From: Flagellimonas olearia
Lineage (GTDB): Bacteria > Bacteroidota > Bacteroidia > Flavobacteriales > Flavobacteriaceae
Assembly (NCBI RefSeq): GCF_009184425.1
Contig: NZ_WELG01000001.1
Coordinates: 186,001 to 250,000, forward strand
Direction: 5' to 3'
Length of the DNA: 64,000 nt
Part shown: one piece after another, positions 28,490-37,541 of the stretch
Layout: the number at the start of each line of letters is the position of its first letter
Position numbering within the stretch: the stretch's first letter is position 1
The notes under the pieces: model-generated
The model's database searches: none
Told to the model about the DNA's origin: nothing
Seen by the model: only the letters and a program-made list of their open reading frames with translations
Translations under genes and position numbers: made by a program

Positions 28490-29413
28490 ATGCGAAGATT
28501 CATCAAGGATATTTTTATGTTCATTCCATTTGCGGGCTTGGTTTACCTTCTGGCCACTTTTCTTTGGGGGTATGGTCTTCCAATGGAATATAAACCCAAT
28601 ATCAACTATAAGATTGGCTCCATTGGACATATGTATTCAAGACTTTCCGAGGTTGGAAATTATAAAGATGTAGATATACTGTTTTTAGGTTCGTCCCATG
28701 CATATAGGGGATTTGATACCAGAATTTTTTCCGATCATGGGTATCAAACCTTTAATTTGGGATCAAGTTCCCAAACGCCCATTCAGACAAAAATCCTTCT
28801 GGAAAGATATCTGGATAAGTTGAACCCAAAAATGGTGATTTATGAAATGTACCCCGAAACATTTATGATCGATGGTGTGGAATCAACCCTTGACCTAATT
28901 GCTAACGACAGGATTGATAAACTTACCCTTGGGATGGTGTTAAAAATCAATAATATAAAGACCTACAACACATTGCTTTATGCTTTGGTACATAATGCGT
29001 TGAGGTTAAATGAAGCTTTTGAAGAACCCATACAAAAGGAAGGCGACATATATATCCCAGGGGGGTTCGTTGAAAAAGAAGAAGGCTACGATTTACCTGT
29101 GGAGCAATACGAAAAAAAGAAGATTATCCTTGATGAAGGCCAAGTTGCCGTTTTTTCGGATATCGTTCATGAGCTTAAAACCAGGAATATTGAAGTGATA
29201 TTGGTGTATGCCCCCATACCGCATTCCAACTATGATAGATATCTGGGCAACGAGTATTATGACAGCATTATGAAGGGCTACTCTGCATACTATAATTTTA
29301 ATGGGATAGAGGCTCTGACCGATTCCTTAAACTTCTATGATTCCCATCATTTAAATCAGAATGGTGTAAAACTATTCAATGACAAGTTGCTCAATGTACT
29401 GGATAATCGATAG
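28490..29413 (+). CDS. SGNH-fold acyltransferase partner of the MBOAT protein
   Basis: Membrane-anchored protein of 307 residues with one N-terminal hydrophobic helix (IFMFIPFAGLVYLLATFLWG, about 8-27) and a periplasmic SGNH-like domain. Block I is FLGSSHAYRG (nucleophile Ser in GSSH, near residue 69) and the C-terminal Asp-His pair is in YDSHHLNQNGV. This matches the DltD/AlgX/AlgJ type of partner that moves acetyl from the MBOAT protein to a polymer. It lies 5 bases behind the MBOAT gene. The polymer it acetylates is not known. Confidence 0.85.
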   Translation: MRRFIKDIFMFIPFAGLVYLLATFLWGYGLPMEYKPNINYKIGSIGHMYSRLSEVGNYKDVDILFLGSSHAYRGFDTRIFSDHGYQTFNLGSSSQTPIQTKILLERYLDKLNPKMVIYEMYPETFMIDGVESTLDLIANDRIDKLTLGMVLKINNIKTYNTLLYALVHNALRLNEAFEEPIQKEGDIYIPGGFVEKEEGYDLPVEQYEKKKIILDEGQVAVFSDIVHELKTRNIEVILVYAPIPHSNYDRYLGNEYYDSIMKGYSAYYNFNGIEALTDSLNFYDSHHLNQNGVKLFNDKLLNVLDNR

Positions 29414-29756
29414 GATGATTAAAAAAACAAATTGGTTTTCGCATCACTTTTTTAAATCCCCCAGCATATTGAATATAAAGACTGTATTGATTTAAATGGC
29501 AAAACCTTAAGGTTCATGGATAGACCTACCTTCCTAAGAGTGATATAATTTGAATTTTGCTCAATAAAATTGATAAAAGCATATGCTTATGGGGTAAAAA
29601 ACTGGGTGTAACAAAAAAAAATGAAATTATAGTGTTAAAAATATTTGATTATTAAAAAAAAAGAATAAATTTAAATCGTGTACATATGTACACAGAAAGA
29701 AAAAACGATGTTTAGTAGTTGTTGAAAGCGCACATACTAGTTTTAAAAAGACCATT
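29414..29756. other. 343-base AT-rich gap before the second sigma gene
   Basis: Separates the acyltransferase pair from the sigma factor. It is rich in A and T. Its only clear structure is the 16-base palindrome at 29678-29693, listed separately. No coding region is seen. Confidence 0.5.
29678..29693. promoter_or_regulatory. Perfect 16-base palindrome upstream of the second sigma gene
   Basis: GTGTACATATGTACAC is its own reverse complement and lies 63 bases before the sigma gene ATG. Size, symmetry and position fit the operator of a dimeric regulator acting on the sigma gene. No matching site was noticed elsewhere in the window. Confidence 0.5.
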
Positions 29757-30335
29757 ATGGAGAACGAAAAAGTGAACTGCGAAAGTGATAAGCTGTTATT
29801 GTTGCAAATGGAGCAAGGCAATAAAGCGGCTTTCAACAAACTATATAATAAATATTGGGATTGGGCATATTCCAGAGCATTTGCCCGCTTGGGAAACTCG
29901 AGTCAAACGGAAGATGTGGTTCAAAATGTATTTGTCAAAATATGGCTCAGGAGAGAAAATCCCATATCCAACTTTCAAGCCTATCTGCATGTGGCAATAC
30001 GTAACCAAGTTTTTAAGGTCATAGCCAAAGAGAAAAAGAAGTGCCCATTCATAGACAATATTCAAAATTTTCAAGAAGCAGGATTACTGGCGGATAGAGG
30101 TATTTTATGGGAGGAGTTTCATAAGGAATATCAGTCCCATGTAGAACAGCTGCCCCCAAAGAGGCAAAAGATATTTCGTCTGCGGTTCCATGAAGACTTG
30201 ACCACTAAAGAGATATCCAGCGCATTGGGGGTATCAAGGAAAACTGTTCAAAACCAATTGGGAAAGGCCATTTCCCAGTTGCGGGTTTCTTTCTCCCATC
30301 TTTTTTCATTCATTGGTTTAATTGGGTTATGGTAG
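29757..30335 (+). CDS. ECF RNA polymerase sigma factor (FecI-like), copy 2, without adjacent FecR
   Basis: Sigma factor of 192 residues with region 2 (about 25-95, SQTEDVVQNVFVKIWL) and region 4 (about 125-180, KEISSALGVSRKTVQNQLGKA) and a hydrophobic end (HLFSFIGLIGLW). No FecR follows it. The next gene after a 360-base gap is a transporter. The only unpaired FecR in the window is at 16667, about 12 kb upstream on the same strand, so these two may be partners split by insertion of the intervening genes. It may drive the second SusCD operon or the downstream catabolic genes. Confidence 0.92.
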   Translation: MENEKVNCESDKLLLLQMEQGNKAAFNKLYNKYWDWAYSRAFARLGNSSQTEDVVQNVFVKIWLRRENPISNFQAYLHVAIRNQVFKVIAKEKKKCPFIDNIQNFQEAGLLADRGILWEEFHKEYQSHVEQLPPKRQKIFRLRFHEDLTTKEISSALGVSRKTVQNQLGKAISQLRVSFSHLFSFIGLIGLW

Positions 30336-30695
30336 TTGGCATGGCATTCCACTCCAACTTTATTTTGAAAGACTGCACGATAACCAATTAATACTCCAAG
30401 ATTTTATTTCAATCATCATTAGAACAATCAGAAGCATTCCCCTGCCCATAAATTCCACAAAAAGCATGGAAAGTTTACATGGATACTATATCTTTTTAAG
30501 GATTAACCAACTCATTATTAGGGGGGAACAAGGATGGAATGTTGACAGCCAAAGGTTTTTTGATCTTATGAATGGGACTTTCAGCTCCTTTAAGGTCATT
30601 TACTAAGAGAAGCTATGCAGTTCTTGTTGTAGGACAATAAGGACAGAAGTTGAATGTAAAACAAGAGAATACGTACTCTAAAAAAAAGGTAATTG
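30336..30695. other. 360-base gap between sigma gene and NRAMP-like transporter
   Basis: An open frame of 94 codons (30322-30606) overlaps the sigma gene end and resembles no FecR or other family I know, so I do not call it. No hairpin or operator was recognised. The promoter of the transporter and amino-sugar genes probably lies here. Confidence 0.4.
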
Positions 30696-31937
30696 ATGCC
30701 AAATACTCTAAAAAAGAAAGTGTTGATATTCCTAGGTGCCATTGGGCCTGGGCTTTTTCTTATTGGTTATAATATTGGAACAGGTAGTGTCACCACCATG
30801 GCTAAAGCTGGGGCAACGTATGGCATGACCCTATTTTGGGCCATTGTTATTTCATGCATTTTCACTTATATCCTAATGGTTGCTTATGGCAAGACTACTT
30901 TGGTTACGGGAAAAACAGCATTGTTCAATATAAAAACTGAATTGAAGGGAGGGAAGTGGTTGGCGCTTTATATTATGGCAGCCCTGATTTTGGGAGAACT
31001 ATTGGCCCTGATAGGAATCATGGGGATAGTGGCGGATTTGGTGCAGGAAGGAATTCGCTTATTGACGAATGGTACAATGATAGCGAAGGAGTGGATTATT
31101 CTGGTTTTCATTTTTTTCTTGTCCATCCTATTCTGGTACGGAAAGTATAAAACATTTGAAAAGGTACTGACCATTTTTGTGATCATTATGGCACTGAGCT
31201 TTGTAGTGGTCTTTTTCATGGTGGCTCCGGATATGGGTATGATCGCCTCGGGAATGATTCCCGACATACCAGACTCGCCCGATGCATTTGGATTAGTAGC
31301 GGCAATGGCGGGAACAACATGTTCTGCGGCGGTTTTTATAATTAGGAGTACCGTTGTGCTTGAAAAGGGATGGAACATCAATAACCTTAAAGATGAAAAA
31401 AGGGATGCATTTGTATCATCTTTTATGATGCTACTTATTAGTGGATTGATTATGGCGGTTGCGGCAGGTACACTCCATACTATGGGATTAAAACTGGACA
31501 ATACGCTTGAATTGATATCGCTTTTCGAACCCATTGGGGGCAAGGTTGCCGCTTTACTTTTGATATTGGGTATTACGGGAGCAGGACTTTCGACCATATT
31601 TCCAATTGTATTGATCGCCCCTTGGTTGATTTCAGATTATTCCAATAAGCCCAGGGATATCCAATCCACACCTTTTCGGGTATTGATCGTTATTGGACTT
31701 TTGTTTGCTTTTGGGTCTCTGTTCTTGGAACATAGTCCTACCATATTAATGGTCTTTTCCATGGCTTTCCAAGCCGCAATATTGCCTGCGGTTGCCATTC
31801 CTGTTTTTCTGTTGTTGAACAAAAAAGGCATCATGTCAACCAAATACTTGGCGTCACTGCCCATGAATATTGGACTCATCATCGTAATCGCTTTTTCTTT
31901 AGTGACCACATACTTTGCCATAAAAGGATTTTTTTAA
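30696..31937 (+). CDS. NRAMP-fold membrane transporter without metal-binding motifs, copy 1
   Basis: Integral membrane carrier of 413 residues with about eleven hydrophobic segments, of the NRAMP superfamily by its opening GPGLFLIGYNIGTGSV (about 17-32) and overall length. Canonical NRAMP proteins bind Mn or Fe through DPGN in helix 1 and MPH in helix 6. Here helix 1 has GYNIGTGSV and helix 6 has MAGTTCSAAVF (about 204-214), so the metal ligands are missing. The following genes are NagA-like and NagB-like amino-sugar enzymes. I infer that it imports an amino sugar or related product rather than metal. The ATG at 30696 is preferred to a TTG at 30693. A homologue lies next to the KDG genes at 45089. 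Confidence 0.85.
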   Translation: MPNTLKKKVLIFLGAIGPGLFLIGYNIGTGSVTTMAKAGATYGMTLFWAIVISCIFTYILMVAYGKTTLVTGKTALFNIKTELKGGKWLALYIMAALILGELLALIGIMGIVADLVQEGIRLLTNGTMIAKEWIILVFIFFLSILFWYGKYKTFEKVLTIFVIIMALSFVVVFFMVAPDMGMIASGMIPDIPDSPDAFGLVAAMAGTTCSAAVFIIRSTVVLEKGWNINNLKDEKRDAFVSSFMMLLISGLIMAVAAGTLHTMGLKLDNTLELISLFEPIGGKVAALLLILGITGAGLSTIFPIVLIAPWLISDYSNKPRDIQSTPFRVLIVIGLLFAFGSLFLEHSPTILMVFSMAFQAAILPAVAIPVFLLLNKKGIMSTKYLASLPMNIGLIIVIAFSLVTTYFAIKGFF

Positions 31938-31989
31938 GTCCAATTCATGAAAGATACTGGGGAATATTGTCAAAATAAAAACATAGAAG

Positions 31990-33309
31990 ATGTCAGAAAA
32001 CAGAAGAGAATTTATTCAGAAACTAGGAATGGCTTCTATTGTTGCCGGAAGTGGACTGTATGCAACAAATTCGATGGGTGGAGAGAAAAAAGTCAGCCAA
32101 GGGACGGTTATGTCCAATACAGGAAAGGTTAAGCTATATAATGGAAATATCATAACCCCTTACAGAACTATAGCAAATGGGACCATTGTCATTGAAGATG
32201 GAATAATCAAACAGGTAGGGTCGGCCAATGTTGAAGTTCCAGGAGCTTTGGAAATAGATGCAAAGGGCTTGACCATTTCCCCGGGCTTTATAGACCTCCA
32301 CGTACATGGGGGAGGTGGTCATTCATTTTTGGATGGTTCGGTAAATGCCTTTTTAAAAGCGGCGGAATTACATGCCATGCATGGAACAACATCGATGTAT
32401 CCAACAGCATTGTCCGGAGACAAGGAAGAGTTGTACAAGAATCTGGGGGTTTATGAGAGGGCAAATAAGGAAAACACTATGGGGGCCCAATTTTTAGGTG
32501 TGTTTTTGGAAGGACCATATTACTCAATGGAGCAAAAGGGCGCCCAAAACCCAAAGTACATTAGAAATGCAGATCCAGAAGAGTACAAAGAGATACTATC
32601 CCGTTCACCCATGATCAAACGATGGGATTCCGCACCTGAAAGGGAAGGTGGAATAGAATTCATCAGATATTTGAAATCAAAAGGAGTACTGCCATCAATG
32701 GGGCATACATCCGCTGTTTATGAAGATGTTTTGCAAGCATTTGAAAATGGATGTACCCTGGCCACACACCTATACTCCGGAATGACCGGGGTAATACGCA
32801 AGCATTCTTTCCGCTTTGCGGGTGGGGTGGAAAGCGCCTTTCTTATTGATGAAATGAATGTTGAGGTAATTGCGGACGGAAAGCACCTCCCACCTTCTTT
32901 GTTAAAGTTAATATACCGTACCAAAGGTCCAGATAGGATTGCACTTGTCACGGATTCCATACGTGCCGCCGGAATGCCAGATGGCGAAGAGAGTATTTTG
33001 GGAAGTCTTGAAAACGGCATAAAGGTTATTGTGGAAGATGGGGTTGCCAAATTACCCGATAGAACTTCTTTTGCGGGCAGCGTGGCAACCACGGACAGGT
33101 TGGTGCGCAACATGGTGAATTTGGCCGGAGCACCATTATGCGATGCGGTTAGAATGGCCAGTATAACACCGGCCAATATTATGGGAGTTTCAGATACTAA
33201 GGGATCCCTAGTTCCCGGAAAGGATGCAGATATCGTGATTTTCAATGATAATGTGGAAATAGCCAAGACCATTGTCAAGGGTCGGGTGGTATATGACAAG
33301 GAAAAATAA
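31990..33309 (+). CDS. NagA-like N-acetylglucosamine-6-phosphate deacetylase homologue with Tat-type signal
   Basis: Amidohydrolase of 439 residues with the NagA pattern: His104-Val-His106 in DLHVHGGGG, Glu174 in EGPYY, His239 in MGHTSA, His260 in ATHLYSGM and catalytic Asp322 in VTDSIRAAG. Unlike classical cytoplasmic NagA, it starts with Asn-Arg5-Arg6-Glu-Phe and a hydrophobic stretch (SIVAGSGLYA), a likely twin-arginine signal. A periplasmic location would mean the substrate is not the 6-phosphate, since phosphorylation normally occurs inside. It may instead deacetylate an oligosaccharide or free N-acetylated sugar before import by the NRAMP-like neighbour 52 bases upstream. The NagB-like gene follows after 48 bases. 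Confidence 0.85.
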   Translation: MSENRREFIQKLGMASIVAGSGLYATNSMGGEKKVSQGTVMSNTGKVKLYNGNIITPYRTIANGTIVIEDGIIKQVGSANVEVPGALEIDAKGLTISPGFIDLHVHGGGGHSFLDGSVNAFLKAAELHAMHGTTSMYPTALSGDKEELYKNLGVYERANKENTMGAQFLGVFLEGPYYSMEQKGAQNPKYIRNADPEEYKEILSRSPMIKRWDSAPEREGGIEFIRYLKSKGVLPSMGHTSAVYEDVLQAFENGCTLATHLYSGMTGVIRKHSFRFAGGVESAFLIDEMNVEVIADGKHLPPSLLKLIYRTKGPDRIALVTDSIRAAGMPDGEESILGSLENGIKVIVEDGVAKLPDRTSFAGSVATTDRLVRNMVNLAGAPLCDAVRMASITPANIMGVSDTKGSLVPGKDADIVIFNDNVEIAKTIVKGRVVYDKEK

Positions 33310-33357
33310 ATCACGTTTAAAAAATAGTGAACATAAAAATTAAAGGACAATAGAATT

Positions 33358-34128
33358 ATGGAGAAAAAAACAATTTCAAAAGACAAGTTGAAAGTCAATA
33401 TTTACAAAACTAGGTCACTCATGGGGGCAGACGCAGCAGAAGTGATTAGCAGTAAGATCCAATCTTTATTGAAAGAGAAGGATCAAGTGAATATTGTTTT
33501 CGCCGCAGCACCGTCTCAGAATGAATTTTTAACCTCCCTTGCAGATAAAAATGTGGATTGGAGTAGGATAAATGCATTTCATATGGATGAATACATCGGT
33601 GTGGACAAAAGTGCACCACAATTGTTTGGAAACTACCTAAAGGGGGCTCTTTTTGATAAGGTGCCATTTAAGAGTGTCCATTATATGAATGGAGATGAAA
33701 ATAAGCAAGAACAGGAGTGTGCCAGATATACGGAACTATTGGAAAAGCATCCTACTGATATTGTTATACTGGGAGTGGGAGAGAATACCCATCTTGCATT
33801 CAATGACCCGCACGTAGCCGATTTCAATGATCCTAAAGTTGTAAAGATTGTAGACCTGGATGAAAAAAACAGACAGCAACAAGTAGATCCAGAGGATGAA
33901 ATATGCTTTGATAAAATAGAAGAAGTTCCTACACATGCCATTACATTGACCATTCCGGCACTGTTCAAAGCTACTTATGCCTACGCCATTGCCCCTGGAC
34001 CTAATAAAGCCGAGGCCATTGGACATACCATAAATGACCCTATACAGGAGAATTACCCCTCCACAATATTGAGGAAACACCCCCATGCAGAGTTGTTCAT
34101 AGACGAAGCAAGCGCTGCTATGTTATAA
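33358..34128 (+). CDS. Glucosamine-6-phosphate deaminase-like protein (NagB family)
   Basis: Cytoplasmic enzyme of 256 residues of the NagB/6-phosphogluconolactonase fold, expected to convert glucosamine-6-phosphate to fructose-6-phosphate and ammonia. FHMDEYIG (about 74-81) carries the catalytic Asp77. The second motif is GVGENTHLAFND (about 139-150). Compared with E. coli NagB, which has Asp, His and Glu here, this protein has Asn143, His145 and Asp150. Many Bacteroidota and Bacillota members share this ENxH...ND form, so it is probably a subfamily rather than a dead enzyme. It follows the NagA-like gene and precedes the second lyase by 138 bases. Confidence 0.88.
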   Translation: MEKKTISKDKLKVNIYKTRSLMGADAAEVISSKIQSLLKEKDQVNIVFAAAPSQNEFLTSLADKNVDWSRINAFHMDEYIGVDKSAPQLFGNYLKGALFDKVPFKSVHYMNGDENKQEQECARYTELLEKHPTDIVILGVGENTHLAFNDPHVADFNDPKVVKIVDLDEKNRQQQVDPEDEICFDKIEEVPTHAITLTIPALFKATYAYAIAPGPNKAEAIGHTINDPIQENYPSTILRKHPHAELFIDEASAAML

Positions 34129-34266
34129 CCAACGTTGTTTTTAATACCAATGGTTTCTTGTGTTGGGTATCATTCCCAGAGGATCGTTGATTCCAGAAAC
34201 CAACCAAATGAACCCATTTTTTATGTGTTCCCTAAAACTGTAAACCCAACCTAACACTAAAGTAAA

Positions 34267-37200
34267 ATGAAGATAAAACTAAGATTACCGAATTTGGACA
34301 AAATTGTTTTATTGATAATTCCATCTCTTATAATCTTCGGGTGTATGGGGGATTCAAGTTCCATTGAAAGAATTCCATATACCATCTTCGATGATTTCGA
34401 GACAGGCGAGTTGTACGGTTGGGAGCAGTACCCTTATGCAGAGGATATTGGTTTTGATGCCCTGTTCTCCACTCATGAGACTCCCACCCATAATAACAGT
34501 AAGTATGCATTGGCAAGGCCTGTAAAGCCCAATGATATAGTGGAAGTTTACCAAGGTTTCACAAAGCGAATCGATATCTGGACACTGCCGGAAACCAAAG
34601 TGAAAATGGCAATTTATTTGCAGAGCGATCGGAATGCGGAGAAATTGGATGTATCGCTGGGTACTTTTGAAGGCGAACTCTATCACCATATAATTGAAAA
34701 CGTAGAGGCGAACCAATGGATTGAATTGGACATTCCCATAGAGGCTTTTAAGTCTGAAAATGGCCCATTGAAAGCGGGAGAACATATCCAAGTGGCAACC
34801 ATTGAGGCAAGTTACCCTCAAGTGTATTATCTGTATACCTATACCATACTGATGGATGATTTCTCTATAAATGGAGAACGTGAAAGGCAATTCATTGCAA
34901 CGACACCCCCATCCGAGAATTTTGATATGTTCGGGGTTTCCGTACTCAAAAAACACTTTTTTCATGGACAGGATATAGCCTTAAGGACAAAACCGGAAGG
35001 TAATGTTCAGCTCAATCAGGTGAAAGGAACACTGTTTGATGGTCAAGGAAATATTGTAAAACAGGACATCACTTTTGAGGAAGAAGGAGGGGAATGGATA
35101 AATGAATCCATTTATAGCCCAACCGAAAAGGATGCCACGGGGCAGTGGGAAATAGTACTTGAAGGAACCTCTGGGGATGGGAAAAAAATAGCGTGGGGCT
35201 TCAAGTTCCTTATGCCCGGAAAACGCCCTACAGAGCACCCTCGTTTGTTCTTTTCCAAAGGAGAATTAAAAGAGCGACTGGAAAACGAGACTTCGCCAGT
35301 GGCCAAGAAAATCCTGGAAAACGCATTGGAGGATACCGATTTTATGGAAGTGGATATTGCCTCCATTAATGAAGGGGTGGACTATACCGCTGAGAATTTG
35401 GTAGGAGGACCATACTCAAAGACCTCGGTTGGTTTTAACGCCTATGCAGAATGGAACAACCCCAATAGGGCACTGGGAAGGATCATAGAGGAAGGAAGCT
35501 TTCGCTATGCATTTACCGGAGATCGCGAAGCTGGCGAAAAAGCAAAAGAGGCATTGTTAAAATTGTGCGCTTTCAAAAAGTGGAATGCAGCTTGGATGCT
35601 CGAGCGACAATTCTGGACCTATTACCCAGTAGGGTACACCCTTTTGCCGGTTTCGTATGGATATGATTTGCTGCATGATCTACTTACGGAAGAAGAACAA
35701 AAAATGGTAAGAGAAGCCATTATGGAAAAGGGACTCAAGCTTTTCCATAGGGATATGGTGGAAATGAACCGGATGTCATCCAACCTCACCAACCATATAG
35801 CCGTTTTGGTGGGTGGTCACGGTGTGGCAGCTACCGCAATCTATGGTGATGATCCCGATAACCCCTATCTGGAACCCTATCTTTCGGGAATTATCACAAA
35901 AGCCAAGGCGTTTATTGACAACACCTATTATGAAGATGGAAGCTATGGAGAACCCAAGTCGGGTTACATGAATATGGCAACACGCGAAATAGTGCTTATT
36001 ATGGAGGCTTTTGAAAGAAACTTTGGGATAGATTGGACTGAGTCCACCAATGTAAAAAGTTTTTACAAATATCCTTTGCAGGCCACACACCCAAGTGGAA
36101 TAATGCCCGATTTTGGTGATGGAGGCCATACCTTTGGTGGATTTTCCAAACTTCATTCTGGAAGCAGCTTGAATAAAAAGGGCAGTGGATGGAGTTCAAT
36201 ACCTGGATTCACCCAAGATCATGCCCAATATTTTGTGTATAGAATGGGCAATCCATATTTATATCCCCATGTAAAATCTTTTTGGGATGAAGGTAAAGGA
36301 GGATATTTTGGGTATTTATGGTATAGGGATGATATAGACCCGGTTTCAAGGAATACCTTGCCAAGCTCCAAGATTTTTAATGCCCAAGGGATGGTGATGC
36401 GTTCAGGTTGGGATGATGCCTCAACAATCATAAGCGTTAGAATGGGCCCCCATTCCAACCATTATCATTTTGATCAAGGTACCTTTCAAATCAATGTCAA
36501 TGGAGAACGATTGCTTACGGACCCTGAGTACGGTAAAGGGGGGTATTATGCCAATTTGGATTACAATTTATACAACATACAGGCCATTGCCCATAATGTA
36601 ATGCTGGTAGACCATGATCCTGAAAGTCAGAAGGCGGCACATTACGATAATGGTATTGCCGCCCATAGGATCTGGCCAAGAACACATGGTTTTGCAGGGG
36701 AAATAGCAGATGCATTTGAGGGAGATCTAACCAGCGTGTACAAAGACAAGCTGGAGAAGTACAACCGTACAATGCTCTTTAATAAGTCGCGCGCAATGTT
36801 TCTTCTTGATCAAGTAAAAAGTAAATCAACGGAAGGTCATGTTTACGATTGGCTTTTCCATGCTCCCGAAAATTCCATGGATTATAAGAACAACAGGGTT
36901 ACGATTGATCGTCCAAAGGCCAGAATGACCATTGATATTATTTCCCCAAAAATCGAGTCTGGTGTTATCCGTACCAATAAGGACGATGCCGAAAGTTTTG
37001 TGACACTTACCAGTGCGCCCAACTTAACGGAAGCAAACTTCATGGCTGTACTGTTGCCCGAACCCCAACTGTCGGGAGCTTTTGGGCAACGACCCCAAAC
37101 CGCGCGGATAGATGAAGAGGGATGGCTTGCCGCCCAAGTAAAATACAATGATGGAACGGTCGATGTAGGTGCCTTTAGGGTGGAGGAGGCTTCCAATGAA

Positions 37201-37539
37201 ATATTTGGTTTTTCCACGGATGCCAATCGTTTCACCGCCTCTTTAAATAGGAATGGAACTCTGGATAAGGTTTATTTTGAAGGAAACGATTTCAAAGGAT
37301 ATGGTATTTCAATCAAAAGTGGGGTTCCAATAACATTCGCATGGAGTTCGGAACCATCAACAAATAAATTGGAAGTACAATCAGATAAGGAAACCGAATT
37401 GGAGATATCAATGGATCGGAGTCCTTCTTCGGTGACAATGAATGGTAGTGAACACCAAGCATGGGAGTATGTGGCCAATGATGGATTATTGAAAATCATG
37501 GTGCCGTCAGGTAGAAACGATATATCCATAAAGCGGTAG
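34267..37539 (+). CDS. Heparinase II/III-fold polysaccharide lyase lipoprotein, copy 2
   Basis: Probable surface or periplasmic lyase of 1090 residues, lipid-anchored by a lipobox ending at Cys26 (IIFGC). N-terminal beta-rich domains (about 35-315) lead to an alpha/alpha toroid (about 325-660) with Asn509-His510 (SNLTNH) and likely catalytic Tyr567 (GYMNM). The heparinase II/III beta-domain carries His732-Tyr-His734-Phe-Asp736 (NHYHFDQG) and His776 (IAHNVM). It is a distant paralogue of the lyase at 12381 but keeps the Asn-His pair that copy lacks. The CBM9-like gene begins two bases after its stop codon and the transglutaminase-fold gene follows, so the three are tightly coupled. Polymer specificity cannot be told from sequence here. 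Confidence 0.9.
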   Translation: MKIKLRLPNLDKIVLLIIPSLIIFGCMGDSSSIERIPYTIFDDFETGELYGWEQYPYAEDIGFDALFSTHETPTHNNSKYALARPVKPNDIVEVYQGFTKRIDIWTLPETKVKMAIYLQSDRNAEKLDVSLGTFEGELYHHIIENVEANQWIELDIPIEAFKSENGPLKAGEHIQVATIEASYPQVYYLYTYTILMDDFSINGERERQFIATTPPSENFDMFGVSVLKKHFFHGQDIALRTKPEGNVQLNQVKGTLFDGQGNIVKQDITFEEEGGEWINESIYSPTEKDATGQWEIVLEGTSGDGKKIAWGFKFLMPGKRPTEHPRLFFSKGELKERLENETSPVAKKILENALEDTDFMEVDIASINEGVDYTAENLVGGPYSKTSVGFNAYAEWNNPNRALGRIIEEGSFRYAFTGDREAGEKAKEALLKLCAFKKWNAAWMLERQFWTYYPVGYTLLPVSYGYDLLHDLLTEEEQKMVREAIMEKGLKLFHRDMVEMNRMSSNLTNHIAVLVGGHGVAATAIYGDDPDNPYLEPYLSGIITKAKAFIDNTYYEDGSYGEPKSGYMNMATREIVLIMEAFERNFGIDWTESTNVKSFYKYPLQATHPSGIMPDFGDGGHTFGGFSKLHSGSSLNKKGSGWSSIPGFTQDHAQYFVYRMGNPYLYPHVKSFWDEGKGGYFGYLWYRDDIDPVSRNTLPSSKIFNAQGMVMRSGWDDASTIISVRMGPHSNHYHFDQGTFQINVNGERLLTDPEYGKGGYYANLDYNLYNIQAIAHNVMLVDHDPESQKAAHYDNGIAAHRIWPRTHGFAGEIADAFEGDLTSVYKDKLEKYNRTMLFNKSRAMFLLDQVKSKSTEGHVYDWLFHAPENSMDYKNNRVTIDRPKARMTIDIISPKIESGVIRTNKDDAESFVTLTSAPNLTEANFMAVLLPEPQLSGAFGQRPQTARIDEEGWLAAQVKYNDGTVDVGAFRVEEASNEIFGFSTDANRFTASLNRNGTLDKVYFEGNDFKGYGISIKSGVPITFAWSSEPSTNKLEVQSDKETELEISMDRSPSSVTMNGSEHQAWEYVANDGLLKIMVPSGRNDISIKR

Positions 37540-37541
37540 TA

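Noticed and set aside
30322..30606. 94-codon frame overlapping the end of sigma 2 as a lost FecR
   Set aside because: It has none of the FecR membrane or periplasmic motifs and no sensible start.
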